A stretch of DNA of 64,000 nt. It comes from AC-32 sp963717725. Lineage in GTDB: Bacteria > Actinomycetota > Thermoleophilia > Gaiellales > Gaiellaceae. Both the position numbers and the translations under genes were made by a program. Position 1 is the first letter of the stretch, and each line of letters starts with the position of its first letter. The notes under the pieces were generated by a model. It saw nothing but the letters and a program-made list of their open reading frames with translations. It made no database searches and was not told the origin of the DNA. The stretch is taken from the NCBI GenBank assembly GCA_963717725.1, contig CAVQWS010000025.1, positions 310,001-374,000 on the forward strand, written 5' to 3'. Shown one piece after another: positions 1 to 8,582 of this stretch.

Positions 1-155
1 AGCTGATGCGGCAGGGCGTGAAGGTCTTCGTGGAGGTCGGCCCGGGCAACGTCCTGACCGGTTTACTGAAGAGGATCGACCGCAGCGTGAAGGCGATCCC
101 GGTGGGCGACCTCGCCTCGCTCGAGAAGCTTCGGGAGACACTGGAAACTGCCTGA
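1..155 (+). CDS. fabD: Malonyl-CoA:ACP transacylase, C-terminal end (partial)
   Basis: Only the last 50 or so residues are in the window, read from base 3 and ending at TGA 153-155. They contain VEVGPGNVLTGLLKR, the typical end of FabD-type acyltransferase domains (GPG..L..L), which load malonate onto acyl carrier protein for fatty acid synthesis in the cytoplasm. The assignment is supported by fabG and fabF directly downstream in the same direction. A polyketide synthase acyltransferase domain would look similar, but the short C-terminal end followed by fabG favours FabD. Confidence 0.8.
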   Translation, partial: LMRQGVKVFVEVGPGNVLTGLLKRIDRSVKAIPVGDLASLEKLRETLETA

Positions 156-879
156 CGGCTTCTGCTCGCTCGAAGGCAAGACGGCCCTCGTCACCGGCGG
201 CTCGCGCGGGATCGGGCGCGCGATCGCGCGCGAGCTGGCTCGCGCCGGCGCCGACGTCGTGCTCGGCTACCGCTCCGGCGCCGACGAGGCGGAAGCCGTG
301 GCCAAGGAGGCTGGGGGCCGCGCGGTGCAGGCCGACGTCTCCGACCCGGAGCAGGCGAAGCGCCTGGTCGAGGAGGCGGGCGACCTCGACATCCTCGTCA
401 ACAACGCGGGCCTCACCCGCGACGGCCTGCTGGCACGGATGTCCGACGAGGACTGGCGCGACGTGATCGAGACGAACCTCTCCTCGGTCTTCTACACCTG
501 CCGCGCGGTGACCCGCGGAATGATGAAGAAGCGCGCCGGCTCGATCGTCAACGTCTCCTCGATCGTCGGCGTCCACGGCAACTGGGGGCAGGCGAACTAC
601 GGTGCCTCCAAGGCCGGGATCATCGGCTTTACCAAGTCACTGGCCCGCGAGCTCGGCAGCCGCGGCGTACGCGCGAATGTCGTCGCGCCGGGCTATGTGA
701 ACACGCGCCTGACGGACGTGCTGCCGGAGGAGGCGCAGCAGGCGATGCTGGCGAACACGCCGCTCGGCCGTCTCGGAGAGCCGGAGGACATCGCCGGGGC
801 GGTACGCTTCCTCTGCTCCGACGAGGCGGCCTTCATCACGGGCGAAGTGCTGCTCGTCGACGGCGGGCTCGGGATGTAG
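148..879 (+). CDS. fabG: 3-oxoacyl-ACP reductase FabG, probable CTG start
   Basis: Short-chain dehydrogenase that reduces 3-oxoacyl-ACP with NADPH. The cofactor motif TGGSRGIG lies close to the N-terminus, followed by NNAG, a catalytic Ser, and YGASK (Tyr and Lys). The first ATG/GTG/TTG in frame after the upstream stop is GTG 259, which would remove the whole TGGSRGIG loop. In frame the only plausible initiator is CTG 148, giving 243 residues, the usual FabG length (about 244). A GGGAG sits at 133-137, ten bases upstream, and CTG 148 overlaps the fabD stop by 8 bases, consistent with translational coupling. The start is inferred; function is certain. The stop abuts the fabF ATG. Confidence 0.93.
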   Translation: MPDGFCSLEGKTALVTGGSRGIGRAIARELARAGADVVLGYRSGADEAEAVAKEAGGRAVQADVSDPEQAKRLVEEAGDLDILVNNAGLTRDGLLARMSDEDWRDVIETNLSSVFYTCRAVTRGMMKKRAGSIVNVSSIVGVHGNWGQANYGASKAGIIGFTKSLARELGSRGVRANVVAPGYVNTRLTDVLPEEAQQAMLANTPLGRLGEPEDIAGAVRFLCSDEAAFITGEVLLVDGGLGM

Positions 880-2145
880 ATGATGAACAACGGCAGCCTC
901 AACGGACGGCGCAGGGTCGTGATCACCGGCCTCGGCGCGGTGACCCCGCTCGGCGCGGATGTCGAGAGCACCTGGGACGGCCTCGTCGCGGGCCGTTCGG
1001 GCGCGGGCGAGATCACGCAGTTCGACTCGAGCGACTACGCCGTTCACTTTGCCTGCGAGGTGAAGGATTTCGATCCGACCGCGTACATCCCGTTCAAGCA
1101 GGCTCGGCGCATGGACCGCTTCGCGCACCTGATCGTCGCCGCCGCGCGCCAGGCCGAGGCCGACTCCGGGATCTCGATCGAGTCCGAGTCCGACCGCGTG
1201 GGCGCGGCGATCGCGACCGGGATCGGCGGCCTGAAGGCCTTCCAGGACTGTCACAGCGAGCTGCTCGAGCGCGGCCCCGACCGGGTCAACCCGTTTTCGA
1301 TTCCCGAGATCATCCCGAACATGGGCGCGGCCTGGGTCTCGATGCAGCTCGGCACGCAGGGCCCGCTCAGCTCGCAGTGCACGGCCTGTGCCGCGTCGAA
1401 CATGGCGATCGGTGACGGCCTCGACGCGATCCGGCTCGGCCGCGCCGACGTGATGCTCTGCGGCGGCACCGAGGCGCCCGTGACCGAGGTCGGAATCGCC
1501 GGCTTCAGTGCGATGCGTGCGCTCTCGCGGCGCAACGACGACCCCGAGGGCGCGAGCAGACCGTTCGACTCCGGCCGCGATGGCTTCGTGATGGGCGAGG
1601 CGGGCGCGGTGGTCGTGCTCGAGGAGCTCGAGCACGCGAAGGCGCGCGGGGCGAAGATCTACGCCGAGCTGTTGGGATACGGCGTCTCCTCGGACGCGCG
1701 GCACATCACCGAGCCCGACCCTTCCGGCGTGAACCCAGCGCGTGCGATGACGATGGCCTTTCGCGACGCCTCGGTCGAGCCGGACGAGATCGACTACATC
1801 AACGCACACGGCACCTCGACGCCGCTCGGCGACGCGGCCGAGACGCGCGTGATCAAGCTCGCGCTCGGCGAGGAGAATGCACGCAACACGCCGGTCTCCT
1901 CGACCAAGGGCGCGACCGGTCACTGCCTCGGCGCGGCGGGCGCGGTCGAGGCGATGTTCTCGATCCTGGCCGTAGAACGTGGCGTGCTGCCGCCGACGAT
2001 CAACTACGAGGACCCGGACCCCGAGTGTGACCTCGACTACATCCCGAACGAGTCCCGCGAGGCGGACGTGCGCACGTCGGTCTCGAACTCGTTCGGCTTC
2101 GGCGGGCACAACGCGACCGTCGTCTTCCGCCGCTTCGAGGACTAG
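880..2145 (+). CDS. fabF: 3-oxoacyl-ACP synthase II (KAS II)
   Basis: Condensing enzyme that extends acyl-ACP with malonyl-ACP in fatty acid elongation. At 421 residues it has the family's usual length (about 410). Catalytic Cys170 lies in QCTACAAS, and the two histidines are His310 (NAHGTSTPLGD) and His348 (GATGHCLGAAGA), so the Cys-His-His triad is complete. The ATG follows directly on the fabG stop, so it is cotranscribed with fabD-fabG. No acpP gene lies between fabG and fabF, unlike many bacteria; the carrier protein may be upstream of the window. The stop codon overlaps that of the convergent gene through a shared CTAG. Confidence 0.96.
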   Translation: MMNNGSLNGRRRVVITGLGAVTPLGADVESTWDGLVAGRSGAGEITQFDSSDYAVHFACEVKDFDPTAYIPFKQARRMDRFAHLIVAAARQAEADSGISIESESDRVGAAIATGIGGLKAFQDCHSELLERGPDRVNPFSIPEIIPNMGAAWVSMQLGTQGPLSSQCTACAASNMAIGDGLDAIRLGRADVMLCGGTEAPVTEVGIAGFSAMRALSRRNDDPEGASRPFDSGRDGFVMGEAGAVVVLEELEHAKARGAKIYAELLGYGVSSDARHITEPDPSGVNPARAMTMAFRDASVEPDEIDYINAHGTSTPLGDAAETRVIKLALGEENARNTPVSSTKGATGHCLGAAGAVEAMFSILAVERGVLPPTINYEDPDPECDLDYIPNESREADVRTSVSNSFGFGGHNATVVFRRFED

Positions 2146-5006
2146 CCCCCCTCTCGAAGCGTCCCCAGGCGCTCGCGCACCCGGCCGGCCATCACGAGGT
2201 TCTCCTTGGCTTCATAGCGGGCCAGCGCCTCTTCAAGGGCCTCGGCGGCTGGCTTGTGCCGGCCTGCGAGCGCCAGGACCTCTCCCAGGTCGGCGTGCGT
2301 CTCGGCCTGGGCGTTCAGCGCCTCGGTGTGCTCGCCGATCTGCACTGCCTCTCGCGCGAGCAGCTCGGCCGTGGCGTGCTGTCCGCGATGTGCCTCGACC
2401 AGCGCCTGAGCGTCACGCCAGAGCATCTGCGTAGACGCGTCGTCGCTCGAGCCGAGCTCGGCTGCGCGCGACGCCCAACGCTCGGCCTCTTCGAGCTGTC
2501 CCACCGCGCAGTAGACGCGCGCCAGGCTGCCCGCGATCGTGGAGAGCTCCGAAGACTGGCCGAGCTCCTCGTCGATCCGACAGCCGGTCTCTCCCGCCGC
2601 GACAGCGGCCGCAAGATCGCCCGCGAGCAGCTCGATGTACATGGCGTAGCCCTCGACGGCTGCGAGCACCGTCCGCGCGCCGCGTTCGATGAGCTCTGCG
2701 CGGAGCTCGTCGAGGAGCACCCGCGCCCCGTCGAACCGCCCGAGCATCGCTAGCGAGGTCATGCGGAACGTCCGCAGCCAGTAGGTCCGCTGCTCCTGTG
2801 GATCCTGCTCGTCCAGCCAGGCGAGGAGCTCGGTGACCGGCGTCGAGCCATGGAAGCGCGCATGGCCCTGGTAGCCGACGAGCGCCGTCCCGCCCGCGGG
2901 TGCTGAGTAGGCCGCTGCTTGCTCGTACGCGCCGGCCATCCGGTCCATGTGCGCCCGCATGTTGGCCACGCTGCCAAGGGCGCGGTAGGCAATACGGAGC
3001 GCGAGCTCGTCGCCGGCGGCTTCGAATACCGGCAGCGCCTCGACGACGAGCGCCTCCAACGCATCGGCGGCGCCTGCAGGCTTGACGGAGACGCGTAAAA
3101 CGGCCTCGTGAATTCGGCCGCACAGCTCGCCTACGCGGTCGCCAGCGGCGGCCGAGCGTTCCGAGACGGAGCGCGCGCGGATGACGGCCTCGTCGATCTT
3201 GGTGCCCGTGAGCGCGTCGATGAGATCGGTTTCGAGGGCGAGGTCGACCTCCGCCGCGGGCGCCAGCTCGGCAGCACGGTGGAGGAGGTTCGCGGCGCTG
3301 CCGAAGTCAAGCCGGTTGAGCGCCCGCCGACCGGCGGTTGCCAGGCGCGCTTGCGCCGCCGCCGCGAGCTCGACGTCCTCCAGGCCCAGCTCGCTGCGGT
3401 ACCGGACGGCCTGCTCGAGGTGGTAGCCGAGGAGCTCGTCCAGCTCGACGACGGCGGTCCCGTGACCCTCGAGCCAGTCGGCAAAGCGCGTGTGCAAGTC
3501 TGCTCGCGCGGCCTTCGGCAGAGCGTCGTAAGCGGCGTCCCGGATCAGGAGATGGCGGAAGCGGAAGCCGTCTTCGCCGGGGATCTGTGCTTTGTCCGGC
3601 GCGATCAGCTGCTTGCGGGTAAGCGCGGCGAGGCGCGGCGTCACCGCCCCCTCGCCGGGTGACAGTGCCTGGATGGCGCCGCGGTGAAAGACCTCTCCCT
3701 CAACCGCGCCGCACTCGAGCACGGCTCGCTCCGCATCGTCGAGTTGGTCGAGGCGCGCGGCGAGCAGTGCCTGGAGCGTCGGCGGGACGACCACCTCGCC
3801 GCCGTCTTCGCCGGCCATCGCCAGCATCTCGCCCACGAACAGCGGGTTCCCTCCCGCGGCCCGCGAGATCTGCCCACGCACCGCCTCGCCGATGCGAGGG
3901 GGTATCAGTGACTCGACGTCCTCCGCCGTCAGCGGCTCCAACCGGAGCTGCACCGGCCATGCGGCGCGTCGCTCGATCAGCTCGGGACGCGACATGCAAA
4001 CCAGCAGAATCGGCGAGCCTGAGGAGAGAAGCGCGACGTGCTCGACCAGGTCGAGGAAAGTTTCCTCGCCCGAGTGGACGTCGTCGAAGAGCACGACCAG
4101 CGCCCGCTGCGCCGCCGCGTGCTCGAGCGTCTTGCGGAAGGCCCATGCGATCTCCTCCGCCGAAACGCTCGTGTCGGCCGCTCCCAGAAGGGAGCGGATC
4201 GCCGAGGCGGCTTCGGGGTCCGGGGGCAGCGTGTCGAGTTGCTTCAACACCTCGACCACGGGCCAGTAGGTGATTCCCTCGCCGTAGGGAAGGCAGCGGC
4301 CGCGGACGGTCGTTGCTTCGATTCGGGCAAGGGCCTCTGCGACGAGGCGCGATTTGCCCACGCCTGCATCTCCGACGATCGTCACGAGCTCGCACCGCCG
4401 TTCGCCCAGCGCCCGCTCCCATGCCTCGCGCACCAGCGCAAGCTCCCGCTCGCGCCCGACGAAGGGCGTCTCGTGGCTGCGCTCGGGTGCGCCGAGGATC
4501 CGGAGGAGCCGCTGCGCCGGAACGGGCTCGGCCTTCCCTTTGAGCTCGAGCGGCGCGATCGGCTCGGCTTCGACGGCCTCGCGGACGAGCTCCAGTGTGG
4601 GCTCGCCGAGCAGCACGTCTCCCGGCTCCGCCGCCTGCTCGAGCCGCGCGGCAACGTTGACGGCGTCGCCGGTCGCCAGGCGCTCCTCGGTACCGATGAC
4701 GACCGTGCCGGTGTTGACGCCGATACGCGCCTGGAGTTCGAGCTCCACCACCGCGTCTCGCATCTCTGCGGCCGCGCGCACCGCTCGCAGCGCGTCGTCC
4801 TCGTGCGCGGTCGGCACACCGAAGACCGCCATCACGGCGTCGCCGATGAACTTCTCCACCGTTCCACCGTGCCGCTCGACGATCGCTTTCATCCGCTCGA
4901 AGTAGTGCGCGAGCAGCTCGCGTAGCGCCTCCGGATCGACCGATTCGCCGAGCTCGGTCGAGCCGGTGAGGTCGCAGAACAGAACGGTGACTGTCTTGCG
5001 CTGCAC
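2142..5006 (-). CDS. Class III adenylate/guanylate cyclase-AAA ATPase-TPR regulator
   Basis: A 954-residue multidomain signalling protein, started at GTG 5004-5006. Residues 1-165 form a class III nucleotide cyclase domain: metal-binding Asp12 (CDLTGST) and Asp56 (FIGDAVMAVFG), then GDAVNVAARL with the Asn and Arg expected of an active enzyme. Residues about 180-460 are a AAA/NB-ARC-like ATPase with Walker A GDAGVGKS (212-219) and a DDVH Walker B. The remaining half is alpha-helical, alanine-rich TPR-like repeat. This architecture is common in actinobacteria; substrate and partners are unknown. It probably makes cAMP in response to a signal sensed by the TPR part, which is inference. It is convergent with fabF and shares a CTAG stop with it. 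Confidence 0.85.
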   Translation of the reverse strand: MQRKTVTVLFCDLTGSTELGESVDPEALRELLAHYFERMKAIVERHGGTVEKFIGDAVMAVFGVPTAHEDDALRAVRAAAEMRDAVVELELQARIGVNTGTVVIGTEERLATGDAVNVAARLEQAAEPGDVLLGEPTLELVREAVEAEPIAPLELKGKAEPVPAQRLLRILGAPERSHETPFVGRERELALVREAWERALGERRCELVTIVGDAGVGKSRLVAEALARIEATTVRGRCLPYGEGITYWPVVEVLKQLDTLPPDPEAASAIRSLLGAADTSVSAEEIAWAFRKTLEHAAAQRALVVLFDDVHSGEETFLDLVEHVALLSSGSPILLVCMSRPELIERRAAWPVQLRLEPLTAEDVESLIPPRIGEAVRGQISRAAGGNPLFVGEMLAMAGEDGGEVVVPPTLQALLAARLDQLDDAERAVLECGAVEGEVFHRGAIQALSPGEGAVTPRLAALTRKQLIAPDKAQIPGEDGFRFRHLLIRDAAYDALPKAARADLHTRFADWLEGHGTAVVELDELLGYHLEQAVRYRSELGLEDVELAAAAQARLATAGRRALNRLDFGSAANLLHRAAELAPAAEVDLALETDLIDALTGTKIDEAVIRARSVSERSAAAGDRVGELCGRIHEAVLRVSVKPAGAADALEALVVEALPVFEAAGDELALRIAYRALGSVANMRAHMDRMAGAYEQAAAYSAPAGGTALVGYQGHARFHGSTPVTELLAWLDEQDPQEQRTYWLRTFRMTSLAMLGRFDGARVLLDELRAELIERGARTVLAAVEGYAMYIELLAGDLAAAVAAGETGCRIDEELGQSSELSTIAGSLARVYCAVGQLEEAERWASRAAELGSSDDASTQMLWRDAQALVEAHRGQHATAELLAREAVQIGEHTEALNAQAETHADLGEVLALAGRHKPAAEALEEALARYEAKENLVMAGRVRERLGTLREGG

Positions 5007-5031
5007 GAGTGCATGATCGCTCGCGGGAGCG

Positions 5032-5811
5032 CTAGTCGCAGGCGTCGGCGTAGAAGCGCAGGTAGTCGCCGAAGTGCTGGTCCCAGTAGGTGCCGTCGTG
5101 ATTGCCCGGCCAGACGTGGAAGCTGATGTCTGCGCCGCGGGCTCGTAGCTCGCGGGCGAGGTGCGACGCCGCCGGGCGGAGCTGGTCCTTGTCGCCGATG
5201 TCGATCCAGACCGGCGCGTCGTAGGGCGACCGCTTCCGCGCGATCCCGATCAGGTCGTGCCGCTTGAAGTCGGCCGCGTTGTCGAAACCGAAGGAGATGT
5301 CGTCGGAACCGGGCTCGAAGATGGCCGGCGAGTGGCCGCCGACCGCGCAGAACTTCCGGAGCCGTCCGAGGTCGAGCGCGCCGAAGCCGCCCATCGAGAT
5401 CCCGCCGATCGCGACTCGGTCCTTGTCCGCGCCGCTACGGGCGAGGGCCGCGGGGATCACCTCGTCGAGCACGTACGAACCCCACTTCCCCTCCTTGCGG
5501 TCGTGCCACCAGCCGATGTCGCCCTCGGGGAGCACGACGACCGGCGCGTGGTCGCCCAGCCGGCGCAGTGCCGAGACGAAGGCGGGGCTGAGCGTGTCGC
5601 TCGGCGTGCCGCCGTAGCCGTGCAGGAAGACGAGCAGCGCTCTGCCGTCGCCCCCACCCGCCGGCGTGACCAGCGTCTCGTCGAACGGGCGGCCGAACAG
5701 CTTGCTGTTGAGCGCGAAGGTCGAGACTTTGAGCGGCGTCTCCGGCTTCGAGCTCGACGAGCCGCAGCCGACGGCAAGCACCACGAGCAGGAGCGAGACC
5801 CCGATCCGCAT
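5032..5811 (-). CDS. Secreted lipoprotein esterase (alpha/beta hydrolase)
   Basis: 259 residues with a lipoprotein signal: MRIG, a hydrophobic run, then lipobox LAVGC with Cys16 as lipid attachment site. The rest is an alpha/beta hydrolase of the esterase D/putative tributyrin esterase type. The nucleophile elbow GGISMGG puts Ser at 139. Asp207 or Asp209 (DIGDKDQ) and His238 (PGNHDG) complete a plausible triad, and the oxyanion segment is FLHGYGG. It is likely anchored on the outer face of the membrane and hydrolyses an ester; the substrate is unknown. The gene has its own leaderless promoter, divergent from the PIN gene. Confidence 0.8.
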   Translation of the reverse strand: MRIGVSLLLVVLAVGCGSSSSKPETPLKVSTFALNSKLFGRPFDETLVTPAGGGDGRALLVFLHGYGGTPSDTLSPAFVSALRRLGDHAPVVVLPEGDIGWWHDRKEGKWGSYVLDEVIPAALARSGADKDRVAIGGISMGGFGALDLGRLRKFCAVGGHSPAIFEPGSDDISFGFDNAADFKRHDLIGIARKRSPYDAPVWIDIGDKDQLRPAASHLARELRARGADISFHVWPGNHDGTYWDQHFGDYLRFYADACD

Positions 5812-5819
5812 CGGCCGCG

Positions 5820-5825
5820 ATGGTA
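5820..5825 (-). promoter_or_regulatory. -10 element TACCAT, leaderless promoter of the esterase
   Basis: TACCAT on the minus strand lies 8 bases before ATG 5811, with no Shine-Dalgarno between. Transcription would begin at or next to the start codon. It also covers the ATG at 5820 that could be mistaken for the start of the plus-strand PIN gene. Confidence 0.6.
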
Positions 5826-5832
5826 CTGCGGG

Positions 5833-5838
5833 TAGCGT
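5833..5838 (+). promoter_or_regulatory. -10 element TAGCGT, leaderless promoter of the PIN gene
   Basis: TAGCGT lies 8 bases before GTG 5847. It faces the divergent TACCAT at 5820-5825, so the two promoters overlap and RNA polymerase probably cannot occupy both at once. Confidence 0.55.
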
Positions 5839-5846
5839 GCGGCCCG

Positions 5847-6254
5847 GTGGCCAGATTCGTCGTCGACTCCAGTGCCGTCCTCCACCTGGCGAGCGAGGAG
5901 ATCGAGGTTCCCCCTGAGCACGAGCTGCTTGCGCCGACGCTCCTGCGCTCGCAGACGCTGTCGGCGCTGCACGAGGCCGTCCACCGCGGCGAGCTCGAAA
6001 GCGAGGTGGCGCTCGAACGGCTCGAGCGCATCTGGGCGATGCCGATCCGCCTGCTCGGCGACGCGGTGCTGCGGCGCAACGCCTGGCGCTTCGCCGAGCA
6101 GCTCGGGTGGGCCCAGACCTACGACGCCGAGTACCTCGCGCTGACGAAGCTGCAGGGCGACGCGCTGGTCACGCTCGACCAGGAGCTCGCCCGCAAGGCG
6201 GAGGGCGTCGTCCCGACGGCGACGCTCGACGAGCTGCGCACACCGTCTCGCTAA
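5847..6254 (+). CDS. PIN-domain protein (VapC-like), no partner antitoxin
   Basis: 135 residues from GTG 5847 (an in-frame ATG at 5820 lies inside the opposite promoter and is rejected). The fold markers are FVVDSSAVLHL near the N-terminus (first Asp), an acidic Asp-Ala-Glu in YDAEYLALT, and LVTLDQELARKA near the end (last acidic site). These are the usual Mg-binding carboxylates of PIN ribonucleases. VapC toxins normally follow a small antitoxin gene; none is visible on either side. The gene may be a solitary PIN nuclease or an orphaned toxin. Confidence 0.75.
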   Translation: MARFVVDSSAVLHLASEEIEVPPEHELLAPTLLRSQTLSALHEAVHRGELESEVALERLERIWAMPIRLLGDAVLRRNAWRFAEQLGWAQTYDAEYLALTKLQGDALVTLDQELARKAEGVVPTATLDELRTPSR

Positions 6255-6257
6255 GCT
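6252..6257 (+). promoter_or_regulatory. -10 element TAAGCT, leaderless promoter of the HAD gene
   Basis: TAAGCT ends 7 bases before ATG 6265 and overlaps the PIN gene stop. No ribosome-binding site is present in the 7-base spacer. Confidence 0.5.
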
Positions 6258-6264
6258 CGCTGCC

Positions 6265-6897
6265 ATGGCCGACCGGTGGGCGACGTTCGACTGCTACGGC
6301 ACCCTGATCGACTGGAACGGCGGCATCCGCGGCCAGCTCGCGCGCGTCTTCGGCGACGAGCGGGCAGACGCGCTGCTCGTCCGCTACCACGTGCTCGAGC
6401 CGATGCTCGAAGCCGACGGCACCCGCTCGTACCGGGAGGTACTGACCGAGGCGATGCGCGGCCTCGGCGCGCCCGAAGAGGAGGAGGACGCGCTCGCCCG
6501 CTCGCTGCCCGACTGGCAGCCGTTCCCGGAGGTGCACGACGCGCTTGAGCAGGCGCGCGGGCGAGGTTGGAAGCTGGCCATCCTCTCGAACACCGATCCC
6601 GACTACATCGGGGCCTCGCGGGAGCGCATCGGCGTCCCGTTCGACGAGGTGGTCGTCGCCTCCGAAATCGGCTCGTACAAGCCCGCGCTCGGGCACTGGC
6701 GTACCTTCGAGGAGCGGGTCGGCCGCCTGCCGGACGTTCACGTGGCCGCGAGCCTCTTCCACGACGTCGCGCCGGCGAACGAGCTCGGACTGCCCTCGAT
6801 CTGGATCAACCGTCTCGGCGAGACACCTGGGCCGCAGCCGACGCGCGAGCTGCAAGACCTGTCTCGGCTCGCGGACACGCTCGAGGAGGTCGCGTGA
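6265..6897 (+). CDS. HAD hydrolase, haloacid dehalogenase type II-like
   Basis: 210 residues with a complete HAD core: nucleophile Asp9 in FDCYGTLIDW, SNTD (motif II), the Lys of YKP (motif III) and HDVAPANELG (motif IV region). The FDCYGTLIDW and LFHDVAPA wording is that of (S)-2-haloacid dehalogenase-like proteins, but substrate range in this branch is broad and many members are phosphatases. It heads a tightly overlapping run with a double-GNAT protein and an arginase-fold protein, so a shared small-molecule pathway is possible; which one cannot be told from sequence. Confidence 0.82.
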   Translation: MADRWATFDCYGTLIDWNGGIRGQLARVFGDERADALLVRYHVLEPMLEADGTRSYREVLTEAMRGLGAPEEEEDALARSLPDWQPFPEVHDALEQARGRGWKLAILSNTDPDYIGASRERIGVPFDEVVVASEIGSYKPALGHWRTFEERVGRLPDVHVAASLFHDVAPANELGLPSIWINRLGETPGPQPTRELQDLSRLADTLEEVA

Positions 6898-7772
6898 GCG
6901 TCCGGCTGCGCGACGCGAGCGAGGACGACACGCCGGCGATTGGCGCCTTGATGGCGGAGCACGCGCTCGCGTCGTTCGGCGAGATCGAGCTGAGCGAGGA
7001 GGAGATCCGCAGCTGGTTCCGGGAGCCAAGGCTCTGGATCCAGCTCGCCGAGGGCGATGGCGAGCTCGTCGGCTATCTCGACGTTCGCAGCGAGGACGGC
7101 GGTCGCTTCGACGTCGACGCGCGTACGCTCGACGCCGAGGTCGCGCCCGTGCTTGTCCAGGCCGCCGAGGCGCACGCGCAGCAAGGGGTGCTGCGCGGCT
7201 ACGTCCAGGGCGACGAGCCGGTGCTGCGAGGCGCCTACGGCGCGGCGGGCTGGCGGCCGATCCGCTACTCGTTCCGGATGCAGATCGAGCTCGGCGGCGA
7301 CCTGCCCGAGCCGGTCTGGCCCGACGGACTCGAGCCGCGCAACGTCCGCGAGGGCGAGGAAGAGCGCGTCTACGAAGCGCACATGGACTCCTTCGTCGAC
7401 CACTGGGACTTCCGTCGCGAGAGCTTCGACGATTGGGCACGGCACACGAGCGACAACCACCGCTTCGACCCCTCGCTCTGGTGGCTCGTCGACGACGGTG
7501 ACGAGCTTGCCGCGATCTCGCTGAACTCGTGGCACTTCTCCGGCGACCCGCAGTTCGGCTGGATCCACGTGCTCGGCGTCCGGCCGGCCTGGCGCAGGCG
7601 TGGCCTCGCGACGGCACTGCTGCTCCACTCCTTCCGTGACTTCAAGCAGCGCGGCGCGACTCGGGTCGGTCTCGGCGTGGACGGCGAGAACACAACCGGC
7701 GCCGTCCGGCTCTACGAACGCGTCGGCATGCGCCAGGTTCGCCGCGACGACACTTACGAGAAGACCTTGTGA
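6894..7772 (+). CDS. Tandem GNAT acetyltransferase (mycothiol synthase-like layout)
   Basis: 292 residues from GTG 6894, which overlaps the HAD stop as GTGA. The C-terminal half is a clear GNAT domain: VLGVRPAWRRRGLATAL (about 227-243) is the acetyl-CoA motif A and LYERVGM (about 273-279) the C-terminal motif B. The first 130 residues are a degenerate second GNAT unit, as in mycothiol synthase MshD and other two-domain GNATs. Substrate unknown. It is translationally coupled on both sides. Confidence 0.8.
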   Translation: MSVRLRDASEDDTPAIGALMAEHALASFGEIELSEEEIRSWFREPRLWIQLAEGDGELVGYLDVRSEDGGRFDVDARTLDAEVAPVLVQAAEAHAQQGVLRGYVQGDEPVLRGAYGAAGWRPIRYSFRMQIELGGDLPEPVWPDGLEPRNVREGEEERVYEAHMDSFVDHWDFRRESFDDWARHTSDNHRFDPSLWWLVDDGDELAAISLNSWHFSGDPQFGWIHVLGVRPAWRRRGLATALLLHSFRDFKQRGATRVGLGVDGENTTGAVRLYERVGMRQVRRDDTYEKTL

Positions 7773-8545
7773 GTCGCCTCCGCGCGCGCTGTCCCGACTG
7801 CCGCACCTTCACCGCGGTCGCGATCGGGCCGGGCTACGAGTGTCATTCTTGCGGCCGCGAGTACGGCGCCGGCATGGTGCGCGTGCCCCAGGCCTGGGGC
7901 GAGGGCGGCGAGTCGATGGCCGAAGCGGCGCGTCTACCGCTGCCTTTCCCGGAGGCCGCCGTCGTCGAGGAGGAGACGCTCGACGAGCAGACGCTGGCGG
8001 TGGCGATCGACCTGCCGGAGCGCCCGCTCGTGCTCGGCGGCTGCTGCTGCTCCCACATTGGCGCCGTCGAGGCGCTCGCTGCGCGCAACGGCCGAATCGC
8101 GTTGATCTGGATCGACGCGCACGGCGACCTGAACACGATCGAGAGCTCGCCGTCCGGGAACCTATGGGCGACGCCGTTCCGGGTGATCCTCGAATCCGGC
8201 GCGGTCGACCCGCAGGACGCGATCCTGGTCGGCGCGCGGAGCCTTGACCCGCCCGAGCGCGAGTACATCGCCTCGATCGGCCTGCGCACCGACGTGGAAG
8301 AGCTCGAAGAAGCGCTGGACGGAACGGCCGGCGTCTATGTCGCCCTCGACGTCGATGCGCTCGAGCCGGGGGAGATCCAGCCCTTCATGCCCGAGCCCGA
8401 CGGCCTCACGCTGGACGAGGTCGAGCAGCTGTTCGGCCGCGTCCGCAAGCAGACCACGATCCTGGGCGCGGGCTTCAGCGCTTCGGCGGCCGAGCCGGCG
8501 AACGTGGAGCCGCTCACGCGGCTGGCGCTCGCCCTGGGGCTGTAA
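7769..8545 (+). CDS. Zinc-ribbon-arginase/agmatinase family fusion
   Basis: 258 residues from GTG 7769, coupled to the GNAT gene. Residues 1-35 carry a four-cysteine zinc ribbon (Cys8, Cys11, Cys25, Cys28). From about residue 70 there is a ureohydrolase fold with Mn-binding motifs: His96 in CCCSHIGA (replacing the usual GGDHS), Asp116, His118 and Asp120 in DAHGD, and Asp194 and Asp196 in LDVDALEPG. The metal ligands are therefore kept, while the first motif is unusual (Gly-Gly-Cys-Cys-Cys-Ser-His). It presumably hydrolyses a guanidino or formimino compound in the cytoplasm; the N-terminal ribbon is not part of ordinary arginases. Confidence 0.78.
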   Translation: MSRLRARCPDCRTFTAVAIGPGYECHSCGREYGAGMVRVPQAWGEGGESMAEAARLPLPFPEAAVVEEETLDEQTLAVAIDLPERPLVLGGCCCSHIGAVEALAARNGRIALIWIDAHGDLNTIESSPSGNLWATPFRVILESGAVDPQDAILVGARSLDPPEREYIASIGLRTDVEELEEALDGTAGVYVALDVDALEPGEIQPFMPEPDGLTLDEVEQLFGRVRKQTTILGAGFSASAAEPANVEPLTRLALALGL

Positions 8546-8567
8546 CTCCCGGCCGAGGCGTCGGGTC

Positions 8568-8573
8568 TAAACT
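8568..8573 (+). promoter_or_regulatory. -10 element TAAACT, leaderless promoter of accD-accA
   Basis: TAAACT lies 9 bases before GTG 8583 in the 37-base gap after the arginase-fold gene. No Shine-Dalgarno is seen before the GTG. Confidence 0.6.
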
Positions 8574-8582
8574 CGCAAGTTC

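Noticed and set aside
259..879. fabG starting at GTG 259
   Set aside because: It would delete the TGGSRGIG cofactor loop of a clearly conserved reductase; the CTG at 148 gives the full-length enzyme.
5820..5846. ATG 5820 as start of the PIN gene
   Set aside because: It lies in the -10 element of the divergent esterase gene, and GTG 5847 has a correctly placed -10 and directly precedes the conserved PIN strand.
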